Shown: positions 25,461-32,512 of the stretch, piece by piece
How positions within the stretch are numbered: the stretch's first letter is position 1
Layout of the letters: each line of letters begins with the position of its first letter
Source of the DNA: Thermodesulfobacteriota bacterium
GTDB taxonomy: Bacteria > Desulfobacterota > BSN033 > UBA1163
NCBI GenBank assembly: GCA_026415035.1
Contig: JAOAHX010000008.1
Coordinates: 80,270 to 112,781 of the forward strand
DNA: 32,512 bases
Direction of reading: 5' to 3'
Notes under the pieces: generated by a model
What the model saw: the letters and a program-made list of their open reading frames with translations, nothing else
Database searches by the model: none
What the model was told of the DNA's origin: nothing
Position numbers and translations under genes: made by a program

Positions 25461-26702
25461 ATGAAAAAAAGAGAACTCCCTACGCCTTCAACCCCGAGGA
25501 TCAACGCCACCTCCTTCGTCGAACTTGGCCGGAGCTTTGAGAAGGCGATTCAAACCCCCAACCTTCCCATCTATCGGACTTCCACCGTCCTCTTCGAGAC
25601 CCTCGAAGAGGTCAAGGCCACGGCCGAGGCCGTGGAACGGGGGGACTTTGGAGCCTCTCATTACGGGACGATCGGAACCCCTACCACCTTTGCCCTTCGA
25701 GAGGCGATCGCCAAGATCGAAGGCGGAGGCCATCCGTGTCAGGCCGTGCTCATGCCCTCGGGTCTGATGGCCATCACCACCCTGCTTCTGTCCTACCTCA
25801 AACCAGGGGATCACCTTTTAGTGACCGATTCGGTCTACGGACCGACCCGCCACTTCTGCAGGGGGATGCTTTCGAAGTTCGGGGTCCATACCACCTATTA
25901 CGATCCTACGATCGTGCCGGAGGACCTTGAAAGGCTTCTACAGCCCAATACCAGGATGATCTTTCTCGAAAGCCCGGGAAGCTATACCTTTGAGGTCCAG
26001 GATGTTCCGGGCATCTGTGCCATGGCCCGAAGCCACGGCGTGATGACGGTCATCGACAATGCCTGGGGTTCACCTCTCTTTTCGAGGCCCTTCGACTGGG
26101 GGGTGGACGCCTCCGTCATCCCCCTCACGAAATACTGGAGCGGCCATGCCGATGTCCTCATGGGAGCGGTCATCGTGCGGGAGGAACACTGGTCCCCCCT
26201 CTGGAGGGCGGTCCGTGAGCTGGGGACCTCCGTGGGAGGGGATGACGCCGGACTGATCCTGCGCGGAATGCGGACGATCGACGTTCGCATGAGAAGGCAC
26301 GAAGAGAACGCTCTGAAGGTCGCCCGCTGGCTCCAGGGCCGACCGGAGGTAGGGGTCGTCCTTCATCCAGCGCTGCCCACCCACCCTCAACATGAACTCT
26401 GGCGCCGAGACTTCAGGGGCTCAAGCGGCCTCTTTTCATTCGAACTGAGGGTGAATTCCAATGGAGAAAAACCTACTTCCCGGCAGGTGGCCGCCTTTTG
26501 CGAGGGCCGCCGTTATTTCGGGCTCGGCTACTCCTGGGGGGGCTACGAGAGTTTGATCTTCCCGGCCCGCATCGAGGCCCTCCGGAGCGTAAAACCCTGG
26601 AAGGGAGGCCCCTTGATACGAATTCATGTCGGGCTGGAGGATCCGGACGATCTGATCGCCGATCTCGAAGAAGGCTTCCTAACTATGGCGAGGTTCAGCT
26701 AA
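25461..26702 (+). CDS. metC: Cystathionine beta-lyase
   Basis: This PLP enzyme cleaves cystathionine to homocysteine, pyruvate and ammonia in methionine synthesis. The 413-residue length is normal for the Cys/Met-metabolism PLP family. The cofactor Lys is K224 in the PLTKYWSGHADVLMG motif. The late SWGGYESLI stretch is typical of proteobacterial MetC rather than of cystathionine gamma-synthase or gamma-lyase. Other family segments present are YGTIGTPTT near the N-terminus and VIDNAWGSPLFSRP around the PLP-binding Asp. The ATG lacks a strong ribosome-binding site. A good promoter lies just upstream. The stop is 5 bases from the stop of the convergent msrAB gene, so the two share a terminal junction; no clear terminator is visible there. 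Confidence 0.93.
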   Translation: MKKRELPTPSTPRINATSFVELGRSFEKAIQTPNLPIYRTSTVLFETLEEVKATAEAVERGDFGASHYGTIGTPTTFALREAIAKIEGGGHPCQAVLMPSGLMAITTLLLSYLKPGDHLLVTDSVYGPTRHFCRGMLSKFGVHTTYYDPTIVPEDLERLLQPNTRMIFLESPGSYTFEVQDVPGICAMARSHGVMTVIDNAWGSPLFSRPFDWGVDASVIPLTKYWSGHADVLMGAVIVREEHWSPLWRAVRELGTSVGGDDAGLILRGMRTIDVRMRRHEENALKVARWLQGRPEVGVVLHPALPTHPQHELWRRDFRGSSGLFSFELRVNSNGEKPTSRQVAAFCEGRRYFGLGYSWGGYESLIFPARIEALRSVKPWKGGPLIRIHVGLEDPDDLIADLEEGFLTMARFS

Positions 26703-26707
26703 AGAGA

Positions 26708-27811
26708 TCACTTCCTCTCGAACAGCTTCCGGTATTCCCCGTATCCTTCTTTCTCGAGATCTTCTTTGGGGATGAACCGCAAGGCGGCCGAGTTGATACA
26801 ATACCGGCGTCCGGTCGGAGGGGGGCCATCGTCAAAGAGGTGGCCCAGATGGGAGTTTCCGTGTTTGCTTCTTACCTCGATCCTTCTCATACCGAACCTA
26901 CGGTCCTCCTTCTGGACAATGTTTCCCGGCTCGAGGGGTCGGGTAAAACTGGGCCATCCTGTGCCCGAATCATATTTGTCGAGGGAGCTGAAGAGGGGTT
27001 CCCCCGAGACGATATCCACATAGATCCCTTCCCTCTTATTGTTCCAGTAGGCATTTTCGAATGGGGGTTCGGTGCCGTCCCTCTGGGTCACCTCGTACTG
27101 CAAAGGGGTGAGGTTCTCTCTCAATGTGGCATCGTCGGGCTTGCGAAACCCGCCTCTCGGCCTTGCCGCGATCGAAGAGGGCTCTTTTGCCCAGATCTCT
27201 CTCAAAAAATGGTCTCTGCCCGAACCCATCCGGTAGAAATGGTATTTCAAAGGTTCTTTCTTGAAGTAATCCTGATGATAGGCCTCGGCCTCATAAAAGT
27301 TTCGGTAGGGTCTGATCGACGTCACAATCGGTTTTTTAAACCGCCCCGATCGGCCAAGTTCCTCTTTCGATTTCTCTGCCCGTTGCCTCTGCTCCTCGTC
27401 ATGATAGAAGATCGCCGTGCGATATTGAGGACCCCGGTCAACGAACTGCCCTTCGGCATCCGTGGGATCGATATGCCTCCAGAAGGCCTCAAGGAGTTCC
27501 TCATAGGTGATCTTCGAGGGATCGTAATAGACCTGGACCGCCTCCACATGGCCGGTCTTTCCCGAGGTGACCTGTTCATACGTGGGATCTTTTTCCTCTC
27601 CTCCTGTATATCCCGAGACGACCCTGATCACGCCAGGCAACTTCTCAAAATCGGCTTCCGTGCACCAGAAACACCCGCCGGCAAACGTGGCCACTTGGAC
27701 CCCGACCTCTTCCCCGGACATCTGTCTCACCTCTTTCTGGGTAGGAACACCCTTTTGACAGCCGACGACCATCACGGTCATCCACAAAATCGCTCCCAAA
27801 AGCGCTTTCAT
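26708..27811 (-). CDS. msrAB: Bifunctional MsrA-MsrB methionine sulfoxide reductase, predicted lipoprotein
   Basis: The enzyme reduces both S- and R-methionine sulfoxide in proteins. From ATG 27811 the product has 367 residues: a lipoprotein signal with lipobox VVGC and acceptor Cys18, an MsrA domain with catalytic Cys47 in GGCFWC (Cys50 nearby), and an MsrB domain with SGTGWPSF and catalytic Cys338 in [11 protein letters not shown]. The CxxC zinc-binding pairs of many MsrB proteins are absent; [17 protein letters not shown] lacks the preceding cysteines. Envelope location is inferred from the lipobox, and repair of oxidised envelope proteins follows from that. The frame has a GTG at 27820, but GAAGGG spacing favours 27811. 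It is convergent with metC, another sulfur amino-acid gene. Confidence 0.94.
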   Translation of the reverse strand: MKALLGAILWMTVMVVGCQKGVPTQKEVRQMSGEEVGVQVATFAGGCFWCTEADFEKLPGVIRVVSGYTGGEEKDPTYEQVTSGKTGHVEAVQVYYDPSKITYEELLEAFWRHIDPTDAEGQFVDRGPQYRTAIFYHDEEQRQRAEKSKEELGRSGRFKKPIVTSIRPYRNFYEAEAYHQDYFKKEPLKYHFYRMGSGRDHFLREIWAKEPSSIAARPRGGFRKPDDATLRENLTPLQYEVTQRDGTEPPFENAYWNNKREGIYVDIVSGEPLFSSLDKYDSGTGWPSFTRPLEPGNIVQKEDRRFGMRRIEVRSKHGNSHLGHLFDDGPPPTGRRYCINSAALRFIPKEDLEKEGYGEYRKLFERK

Positions 27812-27832
27812 CAATTGCACCCTTCGACCTAA

Positions 27833-27861
27833 AATATAATCCTTCCCCGGGCCAATCTCAA
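27833..27861 (-). promoter_or_regulatory. Sigma-70-type promoter for msrAB
   Basis: On the minus strand TTGAGA (27861-27856) and TATATT (27838-27833) are separated by 17 bases. Transcription would start near 27826, only about 15 bases before the ATG at 27811, so the leader is very short. Confidence 0.65.
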
Positions 27862-28062
27862 AAGCTTTTGGAACACTCTTTGATCCATGTCCTTCGTCAC
27901 GGATGAAGAGCGAGGGATCGAGGCCCCAGGTTTTGGGATCCTTAGTTTCTCGAAAGGATATGAAACTGCTCCAGAAGTGGTGTAGAGAATCTCCGTGAGA
28001 TAGGATAGGAGATAGGAGTGGAGAGGAAAACGTCCGAGGGAAGAAAAGGGGTGAGGTGAGGC

Positions 28063-28687
28063 ATGGCTAATTCCACCAGGGTTTTCTTTCTCGGGGTACT
28101 GGTGACGGCCATCTTATGCGATCTTGTCGTCCGGTCCATCCTCGGCCGGTACTCCAAGGGATACCGGCTACTCTTTGAACCCATCAGCCTGTTGGGGACG
28201 CCGGGAAGTCCCCTCCACGGGTATGCCCGCTTGGTGTTGATAGGGGTGGGGCTCCTTTGGGTACCCTTTGCCTATGGACAGGCTATGGCCTTTCAATTTC
28301 TGATCCGGTGGCATGTCCTCTATCTCCTAAACCCCGCCGAAAACCCCCGAAACCCTATTCGGGAAAATTCACGGCATCGCCTCGGGGGTGGGGTTCCTCT
28401 TCCTGATCCTCAATCCCTTTTGGTCCAGGTCGATACCAGAATCCTTGAGACTTGGATTCGTCAACGGGATGCTGTTCGCGTTGGCGGTGGTCACCTTCGC
28501 CCTCTTCTTCGCCTCTAAGGATGTTCCCCGGGTGTCTTACGCTATAGCGGCCCTTTTCAGCGCCTTCATTTTTAGTGATTCTGTATCCCCCTCTCCTCTT
28601 GAACCTCGTCAGGCAAGTCCGAAAGGAATGAGCAAGAAGGACGGGGGATCCTTGGGTTTGGCCAGCTGGGAAAAGGACCGTCCGTGA
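28063..28687 (+). pseudogene. Multi-helix membrane protein gene broken by a frameshift (possibly DUF998-like)
   Basis: The first frame encodes two hydrophobic helices (about residues 7-28 and 55-78), then turns into low-complexity polar sequence after about residue 93. A second frame picks up directly with GKIHGIASGVGFLFLILNPFW and two more hydrophobic helices before ending at 28687. The switch lies at a run of five C residues, 28344-28348; removing one C joins the frames into ...LLNPAENPETLFGKIHG..., a continuous protein of about 208 residues. The helix pattern and the KIHG segment recall DUF998 membrane proteins, but that assignment is weak. It may be a true pseudogene or a sequencing or assembly error in the C-run. 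GAGGTGAGG precedes the ATG. Confidence 0.75.
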
Positions 28688-28714
28688 GGAGTCCCATCGC
28701 TAAATAAAAAAAGC

Positions 28715-28743
28715 TTGACATTTAAAGAGGAATTGGCCATAAT
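28715..28743 (+). promoter_or_regulatory. Near-consensus sigma-70 promoter of the csp leader
   Basis: Consensus TTGACA at 28715-28720 and CATAAT at 28738-28743 are separated by the optimal 17 bases. Transcription should start near 28750, about 140 bases before the csp GTG at 28891. An intrinsic terminator lies inside that leader. Confidence 0.85.
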
Positions 28744-28753
28744 TGCAGGCACG

Positions 28754-28860
28754 GTAAGTTGTAAGGAGTATGTGGTTGAGTCAATAAGAAAGGTCACAAA
28801 GTTTTCCCAAAAAACTTCTGTGACCTTTTTTATTTGAGACCAGAGGCTATTACAACTTAC
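28754..28860. repeat. Exact 11-bp inverted repeat flanking the csp leader terminator
   Basis: GTAAGTTGTAA at 28754-28764 is the exact reverse complement of TTACAACTTAC at 28850-28860. The arms begin a few bases after the predicted transcription start and end about 15 bases before the csp ribosome-binding site, with the terminator hairpin nested inside. In a read-through transcript the arms could pair and bring the 5' end near the ribosome-binding site. A small transposable remnant is the alternative, but I see no flanking target duplication. Confidence 0.75.
28789..28831 (+). terminator. Intrinsic terminator inside the csp leader
   Basis: AAGGTCACA (28790-28798) pairs with TGTGACCTT (28819-28827), and AAGTTTT (28799-28805) pairs with AAAACTT (28811-28817), leaving one bulged C and the loop CCCAA. 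A run of six T residues ends at 28831. It sits between the strong promoter and the csp gene, so it could attenuate csp or end a short ~80-nt RNA. Confidence 0.85.
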
Positions 28861-28890
28861 GCAGTTCAATAAAGAGAGGAGGTGAAGGTA

Positions 28891-29094
28891 GTGGCCAAAG
28901 GTCGGGTAAAGTGGTTTAATGAGAAGAAAGGATATGGATTTATCTCCCGGGAGGACGGGGGGGATGTTTTCGTCCATTTCTCCGCCATCAAGAAAGATGG
29001 ATTCAAAACCCTTTACGAGGGAGATGAGGTCGAATTCGATATTTCCGAAGGCCCCAAGGGTCCTCAGGCAACCAACGTAGTCACGAAATCCTAA
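28891..29094 (+). CDS. Cold-shock domain protein (CspA family)
   Basis: The 67-residue protein is a single cold-shock domain that binds single-stranded nucleic acid and acts as an RNA chaperone. RNP1 (KGYGFI, residues 13-18) and RNP2 (VFVHF, 26-30) are intact, as is the KWFN start. I chose the GTG at 28891 because GAGGAGG lies 8 bases upstream and the protein then begins MAKGRVKWF, as in most CspA proteins; the GTG at 28882 would put the ribosome-binding site inside the gene. The gene has its own near-consensus promoter, an unusually structured leader of about 140 bases, and a strong terminator downstream, so it is a single-gene unit. No E. coli-type cold-box sequence is evident in the leader. 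Confidence 0.96.
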   Translation: MAKGRVKWFNEKKGYGFISREDGGDVFVHFSAIKKDGFKTLYEGDEVEFDISEGPKGPQATNVVTKS

Positions 29095-29113
29095 CGGGAT
29101 TTCTGTAAAGAGG

Positions 29114-29148
29114 AGAGACCCCAGATCCCCTCTGGGGTCTCTTTTTTT
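29114..29148 (+). terminator. Strong intrinsic terminator after csp
   Basis: AGAGACCCCAGA (29114-29125) pairs perfectly with TCTGGGGTCTCT (29131-29142) around the loop TCCCC, and is followed by a run of T residues to 29148. It closes the csp unit 20 bases after the stop codon. Confidence 0.95.
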
Positions 29149-29171
29149 ATCTGTTCGCGAGGCAAGGGAAG

Positions 29172-29714
29172 ATGGCCGAAATCAAATCCACTCTCGAGTT
29201 GGCCCTGGAGCGGACAAAAAAATTTGCCCTTTCCGATAAAGAACGGGAAGAGATCAAACAGAAGGAGCTTCGGGAGAAGATTCAAAGCCTCTTCCATCGA
29301 TACGGGGAGGGAAGGCTCCATCTGGCCGACCTTGAGAAAGAGATCGAGCGCATGGAGGAAGGGGTTCGAAAAGCCGTCAAGGAAGGTCTATTCAAGCTCT
29401 GGACGGAAGGGCTCACCCTCCAGGGGGAAAACGAAAAGTTCATCAAGGGGATCGAGTGGGTGAAGGGCCAATCGCTGGGAGAGTGGAGGGAGAGCCTCCG
29501 AAGACTGGGCGATCAATACCAGAACGAGAAAGACCAGGTAGCCCTCAACTTCCGAGCCCAGAGCTTGGAGGCCCTGAAGAGAGAGGGGTTCAGTGGGGAA
29601 GCCATCGAGCCCAACCTAAAGGCCAATCCCTCGTACCAGAAGGCCCTTGCCGACCTGGAGGAAAAGTACCGGGCCCATCTCGACGAGATGAAGAGGCGGC
29701 TTCAGGAATCATAG
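29172..29714 (+). CDS. Charged coiled-coil protein, unknown function
   Basis: The 180-residue protein is almost wholly helical and rich in Glu, Lys, Arg and Leu. Heptad-like stretches at about residues 22-75 and 145-180 suggest coiled coils. It has no signal peptide or membrane segment, and I recognise no family. The ATG is only 24 bases after the T-run of the csp terminator, leaving no room for a promoter downstream of it; expression would need read-through or a promoter inside csp. AAGGGA lies very close to the ATG. Its 3' end overlaps the convergent metallo-beta-lactamase-fold gene by 6 bases. Confidence 0.75.
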   Translation: MAEIKSTLELALERTKKFALSDKEREEIKQKELREKIQSLFHRYGEGRLHLADLEKEIERMEEGVRKAVKEGLFKLWTEGLTLQGENEKFIKGIEWVKGQSLGEWRESLRRLGDQYQNEKDQVALNFRAQSLEALKREGFSGEAIEPNLKANPSYQKALADLEEKYRAHLDEMKRRLQES

Positions 29715-30374
29715 GAAGGGATAGAAGTTCTGGCGGATCGACTGGAAATTATACAATACCCATTCTTTACCCTGCACGACCTCTCCATGTCCCGGAAGGA
29801 GCCATTCGATCTCAAGCCGGGCCATCCGCTCGATGCTCCTCATCAATTCCTTGCCATTGCCCCCGGGGAAGTCGGTCCGGCCCACCCCTCCAGAAAAGAC
29901 GAGGTCTCCGGTGAAGAGGGCCTTTTGGGCCGGCCAGTAGAGGGTGAGCGAACCAGGAGAATGACCCGGCGTGTGGTAGACGAAGAAACGTTCCCTTCCG
30001 AGAAAGAATTCTCCTTCTTTTAGAAAGAAATCGATCCGGAGGCTGGGCAGAGGATGTCCCATCATTTCATAGAGGTGTTTTCCGCTGCCCTGCAGATAGC
30101 CTTCCTCCTCGAGGCCCATGGCAATCTTGACAGGCCTTTCGACAAAGGCCTCCAAGCCCTCGAGGTGGTCCGGATGGGAATGGGTGGCGATCACCAGATC
30201 GATCCTCTCCGGACTCACCCCGTCTCTTTCCATCTGATCGAAGAGGTTCGGAAGACGATGCAGATGGCCCGGGTCGATCAAGGCGATCTTGTCGGTCTCG
30301 ATCAGATAGGTATTGCAATTGTTTTCGTAAAGGCTCTGCCAGATATAGGCGTAAAGTCCTTCAGCGATCTTCAT
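29709..30374 (-). CDS. Metallo-beta-lactamase-fold hydrolase
   Basis: The 221-residue protein has the MBL-fold metal motif HSHPDH at residues 65-70, then HTPGHSPGSL (third metal His), TGDLVF (bridging Asp) and a late PGHGEVV His. All ligands for a two-metal centre are therefore present. The size and layout match the glyoxalase II-like branch, whose members hydrolyse thioesters or related substrates, but the specific substrate cannot be read from sequence. No signal peptide is seen, so it is probably cytoplasmic. GCGAGG lies 8 bases upstream of the ATG on the minus strand; a better AAAGGAGG about 32 bases upstream has no matching start codon. It diverges from a second MBL-fold gene. Confidence 0.9.
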   Translation of the reverse strand: MKIAEGLYAYIWQSLYENNCNTYLIETDKIALIDPGHLHRLPNLFDQMERDGVSPERIDLVIATHSHPDHLEGLEAFVERPVKIAMGLEEEGYLQGSGKHLYEMMGHPLPSLRIDFFLKEGEFFLGRERFFVYHTPGHSPGSLTLYWPAQKALFTGDLVFSGGVGRTDFPGGNGKELMRSIERMARLEIEWLLPGHGEVVQGKEWVLYNFQSIRQNFYPFL

Positions 30375-30433
30375 CGGCTTGGCCTCGCCCGAAGTTGGTA
30401 AGGAATCCTCCTTTGAGATTTATCAAGAAAAAG

Positions 30434-30463
30434 TTGAAGTTTCAAGCCTCCCTCTTGTATGAT
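30434..30463 (+). promoter_or_regulatory. Sigma-70-type promoter for the plus-strand MBL-fold gene
   Basis: TTGAAG at 30434-30439 and TATGAT at 30458-30463 are separated by 18 bases, placing the transcription start near 30470, about 20 bases before the ATG at 30492. Confidence 0.55.
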
Positions 30464-30491
30464 TTAAAAAAGAGACCCGATGGAGGCGGCC

Positions 30492-31127
30492 ATGATCTTT
30501 AAACAGTTTGAGGTGGGAAGCTTTTCGGTTTTCTGCTATCTGATTGGAGATGAAGGGACGGGGGAAGCCCTCTTCATCGACCCGGCGGACGATATCGATG
30601 ACCTCCTCAGGGAGGCCAGGAAGAAGGGGGCGACTCAGATCAAATATATCATCAACACCCATGCCCATGTGGACCATATCATGGGCAATGCCGAGATGAA
30701 GCGGAAGACGGGGGCTAAAATTGTGATCCATGAAAAGGACGCCCCGTTCCTCACCCGCACCCCTCCAGAACTCCTCATGATGTTCCGGGCGACCCCCTCT
30801 CCACCGGCCGACCTTCTGGTGAAAGACGGGGATATCCTCCGGGTGGGAGAGATCGAACTGAAGGTCATCCATACCCCTGGCCACTCTCCGGGAGGGATAT
30901 CGCTCTACGTGGACGGAATGGTCTTCACGGGCGATACCCTCTTTGTAGGCTCTGTCGGTAGGACCGATTTCCCGGGAAGCTCCTGGGAGGTGATGGAGAC
31001 CTCCATCCGGAAGAGGCTCTATACGTTGCCCGGAGAAACCGTGGTCTATCCTGGCCACAATTACGGACCCACCCCCAGTTCCACGATCCAGCACGAAAGG
31101 CGTCACAACCCCTTTGTCAGGGGCTGA
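30492..31127 (+). CDS. Glyoxalase II-like metallo-beta-lactamase-fold hydrolase
   Basis: The 211-residue protein carries HAHVDH at residues 57-62, HTPGHSPGGI with the third His ligand, TGDTLF with the bridging Asp, and a final His in YPGHNYGP. This matches short glyoxalase II-like proteins (YcbL/GloC type), which hydrolyse S-lactoylglutathione or related thioesters in characterised cases; the substrate here is not certain. Start 30492 is preferred over the in-frame ATG at 30480, because GGAGG at 30482-30486 is well placed for 30492 and the product then starts MIFKQFEVG, as in relatives. A plausible promoter lies upstream. The C-terminal alpha-helical domain of long glyoxalase II is absent. 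Confidence 0.92.
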   Translation: MIFKQFEVGSFSVFCYLIGDEGTGEALFIDPADDIDDLLREARKKGATQIKYIINTHAHVDHIMGNAEMKRKTGAKIVIHEKDAPFLTRTPPELLMMFRATPSPPADLLVKDGDILRVGEIELKVIHTPGHSPGGISLYVDGMVFTGDTLFVGSVGRTDFPGSSWEVMETSIRKRLYTLPGETVVYPGHNYGPTPSSTIQHERRHNPFVRG

Positions 31128-31135
31128 GGACTCGC

Positions 31136-31163
31136 TTGACCTCTTCGCCGGAAATGGTATAAA
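31136..31163 (+). promoter_or_regulatory. Sigma-70-type promoter for the XRE-cupin gene
   Basis: TTGACC at 31136-31141 and TATAAA at 31158-31163 are separated by 16 bases. The transcription start would be near 31170, giving a leader of about 95 bases that contains a perfect short palindrome. Confidence 0.7.
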
Positions 31164-31220
31164 TAAGGCAGGGAAAGTTCGTCGGGGAAAGAGAACCTCC
31201 CCGCGCCGGAAGGAAAGGAA

Positions 31221-31237
31221 AATCCTCTTGGAGGATT
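31221..31237. promoter_or_regulatory. Perfect 7-bp palindrome in the XRE-cupin leader, possible operator
   Basis: AATCCTC (31221-31227) and GAGGATT (31231-31237) are exact inverted repeats around TTG. The site lies between the promoter and the XRE-cupin ATG at 31264. It could be an autoregulatory operator or an RNA hairpin; sequence alone does not tell which. Confidence 0.35.
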
Positions 31238-31263
31238 GAGCCAGGCCGAGACGGAGATGGGCG

Positions 31264-31950
31264 ATGGAGGAGAAAAAAAGCGAGATCACTTACGAAGAGT
31301 TTCAAAAGGTTGCTTCCGATTACGGAGAGGTCAGCGGACAGGATCTTCTCACCGATCCGGCCACCCTTGAAAAGGTGAGGGAGCGTGCCGAAGGCGAAAG
31401 GTCGCTGACCCACGGGGAGATGCTCCGGACGGTCCGCGAAAAAAGAGGATTCTCCCTCGAAGAGTTGGCCGTCAGGACCGGCATCGACCGATCCATCTTG
31501 TCCCAGATCGAAGCAGGGGATTACATGCCCTCTCTGGGCCAGCTCATCAGATTGAGCAAGGCCCTCTCCCTCCGGATGTCGGACGTCATCGGTCCCGGAG
31601 ATGAATCGTTTACCATCGTGAAGTCGAATCAGCGTCAGAGTTTCTCCCGGTTCGGAAAGGCGAGGGAGTCGTGCTACGGATACGAATACGAATCCCTTGC
31701 CCCCCGGAAGAAAAACCGGGGAATGGAGCCCTTCATTGTGACCCTCCAGCCTTCCGAAGCGAATGAACCTTCTTCCCACGACGGACAGGAATTTATCTAT
31801 GTGCTGGAAGGGGAAATGGAGGTCATGATCGAAGGCACCCGGGAGGTCCTCGGACCCGGAGACTCGGTCTATTACGACTCCACGAGCCTCCATCTGTTAA
31901 AGGCCCACGGCGGCAAACCCGCCAAGATCCTGGCCGTGCTGATCAGCTGA
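31264..31950 (+). CDS. XRE-family regulator with C-terminal cupin sensor domain
   Basis: The 228-residue protein combines an acidic ~45-residue N-terminal extension, an XRE helix-turn-helix (about residues 52-108, with EKRGFSLEELAVRTGIDRSI and SQIEAGDYMPS), and a cupin-2 domain (about 150-228). The cupin includes SSHDGQEFIYVLEGEMEV and a late LHLLKAHG with further His residues. Proteins of this layout repress or activate metabolic genes in response to a small ligand bound by the cupin; the ligand here is unknown. GGAG lies upstream of the ATG. It has its own promoter and a palindrome in the leader. The 3' end overlaps the convergent EamA-family gene by 8 bases. Confidence 0.92.
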   Translation: MEEKKSEITYEEFQKVASDYGEVSGQDLLTDPATLEKVRERAEGERSLTHGEMLRTVREKRGFSLEELAVRTGIDRSILSQIEAGDYMPSLGQLIRLSKALSLRMSDVIGPGDESFTIVKSNQRQSFSRFGKARESCYGYEYESLAPRKKNRGMEPFIVTLQPSEANEPSSHDGQEFIYVLEGEMEVMIEGTREVLGPGDSVYYDSTSLHLLKAHGGKPAKILAVLIS

Positions 31951-32512
31951 GCCTTGAACCCGCCGACTCTTTCCTCCTCCAGTTGACTAAAAAGATCCCC
32001 ACCGAGACCAGGGGGAGTCCCACCATCAGGGAGACCGTGAATTCCTCCCCCATAAAGAGGACACCCGAGAGGACACCGAAGACCGGGGTGAAGAAGGTGA
32101 AGGCGCTGAGCCGGCTCACCGAGTATTCGTGGATCAGCTTGAACCAGACAAAGTAGCTCAGGAAGGCGACTATGACCGATTGATAAAAAAGGGAGCCCAG
32201 GACCGCGGGGCTGATCCGACCGATCGGGTTCGGTTCTAGGAGGAGGCTCAACCCGAAGAGGATGGGGATGGAGAAGAAGAGCTGGTAGAGAAAGGTATGG
32301 ATCGGCTCCACCTTCCCGGCCATAAATCTCTTGATGTAGAGGGTGGTCGCCCCCCACAAGATCCCCGCGGCAATCTCTAAGAGGTCGCCTAAAAGCATGT
32401 GGGGGTTGGCGGCCTTCGGTTTTCCGTAAAAGACGACGACGAGACCCGAAAAGGCGATCACGAGCCCGAGGGCCTTCAGGAGGGTGAGGCGGTCCCCCTT
32501 CAAGAAGAAATG
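31943..32512 (-). CDS. EamA-family (DMT superfamily) transporter, N-terminal part outside window
   Basis: The frame is open to the window edge, so only the C-terminal 189 residues are visible; the TTG at 32503 is likely an internal Leu codon. Five or more hydrophobic helices are present, beginning with ALGLVIAFSGLVVVFYG and ending with LVSVGIFLVNW. The visible part spans the second EamA repeat, with the typical GILWGATTLYIKR and SAFTFFTPVFGVLSG segments. DMT-superfamily proteins export or exchange metabolites such as amino acids across the inner membrane; the substrate cannot be told. The 3' end overlaps the XRE-cupin gene by 8 bases. Confidence 0.9.
   Translation of the reverse strand, partial: HFFLKGDRLTLLKALGLVIAFSGLVVVFYGKPKAANPHMLLGDLLEIAAGILWGATTLYIKRFMAGKVEPIHTFLYQLFFSIPILFGLSLLLEPNPIGRISPAVLGSLFYQSVIVAFLSYFVWFKLIHEYSVSRLSAFTFFTPVFGVLSGVLFMGEEFTVSLMVGLPLVSVGIFLVNWRRKESAGSRLS

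Noticed and set aside
26498-27832. A 444-codon plus-strand open frame opposite msrAB
   Set aside because: It overlaps metC and runs antisense to a clearly recognised MsrA-MsrB gene; no domain of its own.
27995-28025. Short purine-rich direct repeats (GATAGGA-like units)
   Set aside because: Only two imperfect units in a purine-rich stretch before a gene; no evidence of function.
28754-28860. A miniature transposable element with 11-bp terminal inverted repeats
   Set aside because: No flanking target duplication is visible and the contents are a promoter-linked terminator; an RNA leader structure explains it better.

Overview
The window is bacterial, GC-rich and gene-dense, with short spacers, frequent start/stop overlaps and good Shine-Dalgarno sites. 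It carries no rRNA, tRNA, CRISPR array or insertion sequence that I can see. The gene families (a deltaproteobacterial-style type VI secretion operon, proteobacterial-type cystathionine beta-lyase, YkgJ-like Cys-cluster protein, XRE-cupin regulator) suggest a Gram-negative bacterium, perhaps of the Desulfobacterota (former Deltaproteobacteria). That placement is inference only.

Bases 1-15406 are one colinear type VI secretion (T6SS) operon: tssM (5' end outside the window), tagF, tssA, tssB, tssC, hcp, tssE, tssF, tssG, clpV, vgrG. Together these encode the inner-membrane anchor, a post-translational regulator, the TssA cap/assembly factor, the contractile sheath, the inner tube, the baseplate parts, the sheath-recycling ATPase and the spike. 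The genes tssJ, tssK and tssL are not in view and probably lie upstream of base 1. A strong 14-bp hairpin resembling a REP palindrome sits between hcp and tssE.

Bases 15415-21852 continue on the same strand as a cargo module: a TPR protein (candidate loading adaptor), a PAAR tip protein, a 1173-residue Rhs effector with an unrecognised histidine-rich C-terminal toxin tip, and a helical-repeat protein in the immunity position. The toxin tip and immunity gene look less GC-rich than the core, as expected for exchangeable cassettes.

Bases 21898-25306 hold a small membrane protein (minus), a YkgJ-like Cys-cluster protein, two unrecognised proteins (the second with a possible TIR-like or Rossmann-like N-terminal half), acylphosphatase, and a small membrane-anchored coiled-coil protein (minus). 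Bases 25461-27811 hold cystathionine beta-lyase and a convergent MsrA-MsrB lipoprotein fusion. At 28063-28687 a membrane-protein gene is broken by one apparent extra C in a C5 run.

Bases 28715-29148 contain a cold-shock protein gene with a striking leader: a near-consensus promoter, then an intrinsic terminator before the gene, with the terminator nested inside an exact 11-bp inverted repeat. The rest holds a coiled-coil protein, two metallo-beta-lactamase-fold hydrolases, an XRE-cupin regulator and the C-terminal half of an EamA transporter that runs off the window.

The most novel-looking items are the Rhs toxin tip with its putative immunity protein, the TPR adaptor candidate, the attenuator-like csp leader, and the unknown gene pair at 23115-24741.
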